Assembly (NCBI GenBank): GCA_030141605.1
Contig: JAQGDQ010000004.1
Coordinates: forward strand, 1,488,001-1,552,000
Direction: 5' to 3'
Origin: Tubiluchus corallicola
Taxonomy: Eukaryota > Priapulida > Priapulimorpha > Priapulimorphida > Tubiluchidae
Length of the DNA stretch: 64,000 nt
Part shown: piece after piece, positions 55,989-64,000 of the stretch
Position numbering within the stretch: position 1 is the stretch's first letter
Layout of the letters: each line of letters begins with the position of its first letter
The notes under the pieces: generated by a model
Seen by the model: the letters and a program-made list of their open reading frames with translations, nothing else
What the model was told of the DNA's origin: nothing
Database searches by the model: none
Translations under genes and position numbers: made by a program

Positions 55989-58900
55989 TTTCTCCTTACA
56001 AATACAAGTAAAGCACATTCTTGCGTAGAAAGCGTTCTCAAAAAGCCTAATGGGTCTGGTTCTTCCTCCATGTTTGTTGAAACAGAAAATGAATAGTTGC
56101 TTAGCTTATAAACCAATTACGTTAAGGCTGATGTAAAACCAGGATGCCCAGTTTTTTGTCATAAAGCTTTTATACAGACTAAATATTAGTAAATTAGCAA
56201 CGAACGTCGTATTAGTTTAAAAGTCCTCTGATGGTTCTAGACTCAATTAGGCTAATAGTTGAATCGATGGCAGCGCCGCCTCCATTACAACAGAATAACT
56301 TGGTTAACACAAAGCAAAGCGAGCAAATACTAAATGTTTAAATATGTCTCATGTTGATAATAGACATGTGACTGGATGCTATTCATTAGCCCATTAGCAG
56401 TGTGTTGAATACACCTAGACGCACGCCAGTGCGTACACAACGCACAATGCACTACAATGCAACCAGCCAATATACTTATTCAATAATGCTGTATTTAAGT
56501 ACGGACGCAGGAAATTAATGGTTAAAACGACAATTTAGACGTTCCGGCATTTCTTAATATGCATTTACACAGTGAAGCGGTTCACTCAAAATAGTAGCTT
56601 GTTCACACTAAAACGGTTTACTTAAAATGGTTGTAAAGTAATTGAAATTTGATTAAGCCAAAATCATCGAATTAAAACCTACTGATCGTAATAATGTATT
56701 TTGCTTTCCACTGGTTTGTATTTAATGCTCAAGGTCAGTTTCAAAGAAGGTGCAGCCTGGCAATTAGCGTTTTGCAAGCAAACTTACTAAATAACATTTT
56801 GGGTAAACCGATTTTTTAACTGTACGAGCAACGTTTCATTGTAAACAGTCTATTCATTTATTCTTATTCTTAAATTAAATAAAGAAACTAAGATAAGCCT
56901 AAATAATTAATTTTTAATATCCTTATAATTATCTCAAGTGTCTAAAGTTAAACTATGAATACCGAGCATTCAGATTCTAAAACAGATATTAATTTATGTA
57001 GATTCATAAAAATTTAGATTGCTTGGAGCTATTTAATTTAAGTGTTGTTTATTTTATCAACTAAAAAGGTACCTAAGAGCGCCATTAATTTTAATTTCTT
57101 CTAAGTGTTCTTGTCTTGTTTTGGTTAAAGTTATCTAGATCTATTAGAAAAACCACATCGAAAGAAAACAAAATTCAACGCATTATGTTATTAAAAATAT
57201 CACGTAGACGAAGCAAAAGAAGTAAGCCATTGAAAACTTCCCTGGCCCCGAATATACGTTCATCAACAAAAAGTCTACCGACCATGGAAAACGTATGAGT
57301 TACGAGCGGGCATCAGTAACTTGAATAAACAGTCCTAACTAGTAACACATTAAAAGTAAAATACTCAACAAATATTTACCTAAGGCTCGTACTACTGCAC
57401 CTGTGGACAATAATTTTAACACCTGTCTAAGCCATCACTCTACAAATACTATGTAATAATCATAATAATGACAACCAAAATTGTTAATAAAATGAACATA
57501 CGAGTATGTGGGTAAAATGTATAATTATATTTTCTGCTTTCTAAACAGAGATCATACAGTTTTTATTCACAAAGAAATGAATTTCGTTCGTTGTTATTAA
57601 CTAGGAATATTGCAATGACCAATACGTGTAACGTTTATTTTGTTCTCAAATACCGACTTTGACAAATCTATCGACCTTACCGCGCATTGTGGGGCGCTTA
57701 AATTCTTCCTATATTAACCACCGAATTTGTTTTAATAATCGGTCTGTGTAAGTACCCACCACTTTCAAATTCAAATGTTTTGAAGCTATATTTACGCACA
57801 TGCTTCTGAGAAAACATTATGTTGTAGTCTAAAAAGGCCAAAACAGTGGAAACACGTACAAAAGTTATTTGAGCAAGCAGTTTAGTTCTTCACCAGCAAG
57901 CGCAAATTATCGCGATTAAAAATATAATTTATTTATTTTATTTGTTATTTTTTCAAACTTGTTTTTTGATCTTCATAAATAACATTATTCCCGATTGGCA
58001 GAAAAATTGAAATGAAAGAAAAATACCATCAACAAAGTAGTTGTGGATTTGAAAAAGACATGACCAACTAGTGCCATTTTCCCTAAAATCTCATTGCGCT
58101 TATAAAGATGTTTCATAGGTCGATATTTTTTTCTGTAGTTGTTTCAGTAGAGGCAAAGCATATATTTTTATCATTTTTTCATCTTCTTAACGGTTTATAT
58201 TTCCATAAACCATAAAGCGTCTTTAATCTTAATACTCAAAAGAAAAAACTTGGAAAAGAAGTAGCGTGGATCATATCACGATTTTTTCAACGCACAATGG
58301 CAACTAAATGGAATAAAAACAGTAAAATACCATAAAAGTTCCTAAACGCCAGGCAGCACTATCATCAAAATATGAAGTCAAATAGAATGTTTATTCGTCT
58401 ATTCTAGACAAAATAAAACAAAAAACATGTCTTTAAATTCAAAACAAAGGAGTTAATCCAGTCAACGCTAGACACTGCTATTCCACTGACAGCAGCATTT
58501 CCGTTTTTCAACGCAGCCCCAGACCAATAACGAAAGATTTCACTAACTAAATAGACTCGAATTTGTTAGGGTCTACGTACACGACTTCGTTGGCGCCTAT
58601 ATGCATTAACTGTGGACCCTACAGGGATACATGAAGAGCTTATTGATAATTCCATTTCATTTTAACTTCATTCCATAAAATAAAATTACTGTATTGCGAG
58701 GTTTTATGATTGCTGACGATTGAAAAGCATTGTTACGTATCGGCTGCACGAGATCACGCGAGACCGGGTTTAACTTGTTTATAGGTAGGCTATTAGCAAC
58801 CTGCGGGAAACGCCTGGCAAATTTTATTAGTTTATGTCGACTTTTGCGCCGTTTCTTGCGAGTTTCTATAGAAATTCATCGTTTTATAGGCCCTACTTGC

Positions 58901-59625
58901 GATTTTAAAGGTTATTAATACACCTAAATAGAATTAGCAGGAAAATTAATAAAAAAGTTCGTTGTCACGATTTTGCAGGTCTGAGTGTGAATAAGCATAA
59001 AATTTACTGACTGGAAATGGAGACATAATTACAGGGAGGTCATTAAAAAGCACTTCTGAAAATGCAGCTGACGTTGATAAAACTTTTTTCTTCAGAAATC
59101 TCCTCACAAATTAATAAGTCTTAAAAATGCAAAGATGAAAAATATTTTTGGAAGGCAATGGTGAATCTTCAACTACTTGTGACTAATAAAACTATGACTT
59201 GAGACTAACTGTTTTAGTGACTAATAAAAAAATCACTGAGTATTTTTTACAACTTGTATTACGCAGATGCTTAGCAGAAGGCATCGCTTTCGGTACATAG
59301 TTGCATCTAGTTTCCTGCATCTACTTTTATTACTTTTATGTCGTTGTAACCATGTGTGAATTAATAATAAATGTACTGCTTGTTTAAGGTCGTTCTTGCC
59401 AAAAATTCTAGTAACGATTTCTTTACGTTTACCAGCTTACCAAGTCAGAAGGGAAAACACTGAAGACAAAACTGGCACAGACGGGAACAGAACGGGATCC
59501 TGTTTTGTACAATAGCACAAATTTTACAGTGTCACACAACGGACACACGAGTCAAAGAACCACTTTCAGCATTAAAGAAGTTGTCAAAGTACTACCTGTC
59601 AGAGGGATGGATTGAGAACTATCGG
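55989..59625. other. Intergenic, no recognised gene
   Basis: Very A+T-rich with only short frames. I found no conserved protein, RNA gene or clear element. Confidence 0.45.
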
Positions 59626-60605
59626 TTAAAGGACCACCAGTGGATGTGCTAATAGCAGCTTGAATGAGATTGCAACTTTTACTTACCGTTAATATATTAT
59701 CAGTGTGTCTGATGATTTATAATATATCAGTCATAATAATGATTAATAAATGTCTGATACATGCACTTTTTTGCTTTATTTTATAAAAAAAGTTGACTTC
59801 GTACATTAAACAGCAGATAGCTTTAACAGGAATACATCTTTTGTCGTCGTCGCTGGTTTTCACAGGTTTGATATTTATTCAAACTTACTACATGTGAATA
59901 ATTACGTGATTAATATGCTGCTGCACGCGTTTCGGAATTGAAAAAAGAAGACAATCATTCATTGTCATTGGGTAATATTTGAATTTTTGTCGATCGTTGC
60001 AACGAATGCATGAAACATATTGCTGCTTTTTTCTGACCTTAATTGTGTCTATCAGTGACAGGTTCCGAAATAATGCAATCATTGCTGCAATCAAAACTTC
60101 TTAAACTTCATATCATTCTAAAAAACAACATTTGCTTGTTCGATGTATTTTTATGATTATAATTTTTGGCAATCGAAGTAACATCGTATTAGCTATACAT
60201 ATATTTAACTTCATTAAAAATCAAATGTTTCTGTTAGCCAGTAACAATTGTCAATAGTACATCTATAAAATAAGATGCTATTTCTATTTTTTGACATTTT
60301 GAAAAAGCTTAAAAGTTTAAATTATATATTTCTAAACTTGCAGTACCAGCCAATTCTTCAATGAATAAAAGCAGTTTTTTAGCCTTGTGAGTAAAAAGTA
60401 CTGACAAATGATGCGCAAGTTTAATCTCTGCAAATAATATAATTATCTCAACACAAGGCAAAATGCATCTCACGTGGTTTTTTGTTGACTTTTATGTGGT
60501 CAACTAATTTTTATTTGGTGGTCCTTTGACGTGAGAAACAGAATCTTTGCCCGTGTGAGTACACTGACCGATGGTCTTTTGTCTGGTGGTCCTTCATTCC
60601 TTTAA
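59626..60605. mobile_element. Candidate inverted-repeat element flanked by TTAA
   Basis: On the left GGTTAAAGGACCACCAG (59624-59640). On the right CTGGTGGTCCTT (60583-60594) then CATTCCTTTAACC (60595-60607). Their reverse-complement relation holds except for an extra 8 bp on the right. TTAA sits at both ends (59626-59629, 60602-60605). An additional TGGTGGTCCTTT lies at about 60518. TTAA flanks recall piggyBac targets, but the terminal bases are not the usual CCC type, so the class is open. No transposase is present. Confidence 0.4.
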
Positions 60606-63600
60606 CCTACACTCATTTTTACCGCAAGACCAATACAGGTATACCGTAAAATGTAATATCTAACGAGAAATTCTCTTGCACCTGTTCACCTAGTGGAAGC
60701 ATTCATTGTACTCACGAACATAAGTGAAATTCATTTCACAAGCTAAAGACGTAATAATATTGATACAAATAAATATAACAGAAGGACGATAAAGTTAAAC
60801 CGAATTAAATCAACTTCATTCAGTTGATTAGACTAGAGACTAGGCAATAAATTCGAATTGCAACATAATGTTTTGTTGGGCAGAGCGAACTTCTGGGATT
60901 GGCTACTTCCGGTCTACTACTGACAGTAGTTTTTAAACTGATGTTATTAATAAGTTATAGGCCTGTTTAACTTCCCTTAGAAATAGGACTAGTGACTCGT
61001 GTTTACTCCCTATGCGCTATTATTGTTAAAACATTTAATTAGATTTTCATTCTGAGTAGAATTTAGTCCTTAACTATGTAGCCAGTCATGAAAAGACAAA
61101 CTGCAATAAAAGATATAACAATCAATTCCAACTCCACACAGACAACCCTGTTCCTTCGAGACATATAAATTATCATTAAGGAATAATTAAACTTATGTCT
61201 AACCATTAACCATTCAAATAACAATTTAGCTAAAAAAGTTTAGATGCTATCACATTCAAAGCAGTAGTATTTTTAAGTAAACTAAAAATTTGTTATGGTA
61301 TTAATTAATTGTTCTTACCAAAGTAAACAATAAACTTTTACTGTTAGGAATTGCTAACATAAAGTGTCAACGTATTTACAAAAAATATAATTCTATGCTT
61401 TAATTATGTAACTTTGTGACACTGCAATACATCACGTTTCATTAATTTTAACAACTGCATTTGATTATCATATTACTTTTATTATTAGTAAAAAAATTCT
61501 AAATTTGCCTAAAACACTATCCAAGCAGCAAGTTGGCATGAACATAAAAATTCATTTACCTATATGGGACTGTTTATAAGCTATATAAAGGCCCTATACT
61601 AAGTTATTAAGCCGTGGCTCAGAAAACATTAATAAGCTTAGTAATATTTGAAGAAAACATTATCGCGCAGAATTTATCGTCATTTTACGGTTTACAATAT
61701 TTTTGCATTTGTGGTGAAAAATTATAATAAATGCTTAACTTGTGAGATGCAAATATCAAAATAATTACATTAATAGTTATGTCGAAATAAGGATAAGAAG
61801 CTTGTCATTGTTTTATGTAGTCACGTGCTCTAGAACCTGCGATCTATATGTATTACGGGCTGCCTGCCTATTATATCATAATATGCAAGAATTGTTTCGT
61901 GAATGTATCGTGTACTCCTTCCTTTACGTGGGTCGGAAACAATAGAACTCGGAAATACTTATACATGTATATGGTTAACATAGAGGAAAAATCATGGAAA
62001 GATTTATTTTTGAATGTGAAATGGACGTGCGACTATAGATACAGGAGCGTTTTGTTTTGACCAATTAATATCGCTTTTTACTTCTGAAAAAACGTAGAAT
62101 TTAGTGCGAAAAATCAACATAGAAGAATGTATTACGTGATAATCACGACAATTCTAATTTTTCTACTCAGGCCTGTTATATATTCGACGTACTACAGTAC
62201 AACACTATATATAATTAAAATTACGTGCGATTAACTATAACATAAAATAGCCTAATATAATAATTATGTAGCTTACATTCTATATCAGCATCATCTAAAC
62301 GCATAAAATAAAAAACAGTTTGCTAGAATTTATCGAGGATTTTTCCGCAGTGCAATAATGGGGCCATGATGTGTCGGCACTCAGCAAACAGAAGGCTGAA
62401 TTACACCAAATAAAATAATTAAGTTTTTAATGATCTCTCTCGCTACAGGCAGAGTATATCAATGAGTGTCGCTCCGGGTTATTAGAGGGTAGTTGCGGAA
62501 TTCCTCAGATACGCTAGGACGAGCGGAGAGGCCTTATTCCGTAAAAAAGAAAAAAGTAAATGAAAAATTAGATTCTTGGTTTTGACATTAGCTTTTTTAT
62601 TGTTCTTTTTTTGTTCAGCGTAGCAGATGTTGCAATTCCGCAATGGATCCACCACCATGTGAAGAGTTATTATCATCTCAACAGCATTAGATGGACAATA
62701 CTCTGTCTTTATAATGCTTGCTTTGGGCTGGATTGTTGCTAATTACGAACGCGCAGCACACTTTATGATCCATTTGGCGTATCGTACAAGCCAAATTTAT
62801 TCCGCTAATTCAGTCATTTGCCGCTAGGGGAATTACGAATTCATTATTGAAAATGTTTATGACAGGACATTAGAACTGCTCGCATTGGTCGCGGTCTCTT
62901 ATATTATTTTAATCTAAAACCATTAAATTTTTTCTCAAAACACTACACGGAGTAATAAAAGTTATTACCGTTTCAAGGTTTTCTATTGTTCGTGACAGTT
63001 TCTGGTTTATTAGTTTTACTGACTTCCTTACAAAGATAGGGTAGGCGTGTAGCGTTCCGGCCCCCATATTTTAAATTTTCTTAAATTTAATTAGGCTAAA
63101 GTGTGACTTAATAAAAGGTTAATGACAAATAATAACGACGAAAGGTAGACAAAACTTGTCGTAACATTTCACTGCAGCTCCGTAAGCCTCTGTCATTTCT
63201 TACTATAAATACTAAAGTGTAAAACTGCCAAAACTGCCATACTAAATAGTCAGTTTTACAATGCATAATAATTACACACATTACACATATTTAATATTTT
63301 GATAATATTTAATAATTTGAACGTGTTTTTCTCTTCGAAAAATGGAGTTCACTCCATTAGGCTGGAAATCGTTTTGCAGTTACATTGAAACAAGATAACT
63401 TCAAACTTTTAATATAAGTTACAAACAATGCCAGAAACGACTATTTTAGCTGAACGAAAAATTCAGGTGTGTAGAGACTACACGAAGCATTTTACCTGGT
63501 TAAGGAGCACATGATTTATTTGCAAAACATTACATGTGCAATGTTTGCACAGGAGAATGGTAGAGGAGAATACATTATATAAAAATTATTTATGCCAATT

Positions 63601-64000
63601 CAAACTTTTTCGGCTGGACGAAATGAATTCATGAAGTAAATCTCAAAATAAGAATTTCATTTTTTTTATGTTCTACTTTACATATGCGGTGCTTTATTAT
63701 GTTACTCGACAAGCTTGTTTTTAGAAGGACTCATTCACTTTTTGATAGAATTTGATAAGACATGTTTCATCTTTTCTTCGTAATCTACCTTATGCCACAC
63801 TAAAACTAAGTTTCGGTAACAACACACAGGATGACTAAAAGTTTAAACACTGTATTTTAGTTTATGTTTCATAATAAAGTATCGCACGCGTAAAATAAAA
63901 CATAAAACATGCCTTAAGAGATTATTACATTGCTTAATTTTGTGAACATTGTATACAGCAATATTCTATTCAGACTTTCTACATCATTCCTGTCAAACCT
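60606..64000. other. Intergenic to window end, no recognised gene
   Basis: A+T-rich. Apart from the weak inverted repeat at 62491-62642, I see no coding, RNA or element signal. Confidence 0.45.
62491..62642. repeat. Possible small inverted-repeat element
   Basis: TTGCGGAATT (62491-62500) and AATTCCGCAA (62633-62642) are exact inverted copies. Just inside, ATACGCT on the left and AGCGTAG on the right partly match as well. About 150 bp long, no target duplication found. Confidence 0.35.

Overview
This window is nuclear DNA from an animal, most likely a bilaterian invertebrate that I cannot place further. The evidence is GT-AG introns, A+T-rich spacers, long simple-sequence arrays, a gypsy-type retroelement, hAT-like inverted-repeat elements and tRNA-derived SINEs, together with metazoan genes. 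No bacterial features such as operons or Shine-Dalgarno sites are present. Because the genes are split, single open frames rarely match them. I rebuilt four genes by joining exons at splice sites in the correct phase.

Left part (1-10 kb). A decayed Ty3/gypsy element (214-2991, identical-length 160-bp LTRs) lies in intron 2 of a minus-strand ciliary WD-repeat gene, CFAP52/WDR16. Only CFAP52 exons 1 and 2 are inside the window. The retroelement's flanks form an imperfect 31-bp inverted repeat (119-149 / 3052-3082), so it may sit inside an older inverted-repeat element. CFAP52 starts head-to-head, 185 bp away, with selenoprotein T (SELENOT, plus strand, four exons, 198 residues). SELENOT has an in-frame TGA read as selenocysteine, and the Cys codon of its CxxU redox motif is split by intron 1.

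Middle (10-24 kb). Next comes a spacer rich in small elements. One is a 1,080-bp non-autonomous hAT-like element with a perfect 8-bp target duplication and subterminal AAGTC/GAGTC arrays. Another is a 524-bp inverted-repeat element. A GH18 chitinase follows (about 16.65-23.68 kb, nine exons, about 996 residues): a complete catalytic domain, a Thr/Ser/Glu-rich linker of nine 40-residue repeats, and two C-terminal chitin-binding (CBM14) domains. Its introns carry SINEs and a second hAT-like MITE.

Right part (24-64 kb). The homeobox gene UNCX spans 33.39-49.78 kb (three exons, 393 residues). It has a paired-class homeodomain split between positions 46 and 47, and two eh1-like Groucho-binding motifs. 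Its large introns hold trinucleotide and CT microsatellites and a compact cluster of perfect hairpins. About 14 kb downstream has no recognisable gene. It holds a 33-bp minisatellite, a TAACCC-like repeat between inverted repeats, and two more candidate inverted-repeat elements.

The four genes have unrelated jobs: cilium, ER redox selenoprotein, extracellular chitin turnover and embryonic patterning. The only sign of shared control is the CFAP52/SELENOT divergent promoter. I recognised no convincing new multi-gene system. The most interesting observations are the split-codon selenoprotein with no SECIS found by eye, the hAT-like element with subterminal repeat arrays, the 120-bp-periodic chitinase linker, and the intronic hairpin cluster.
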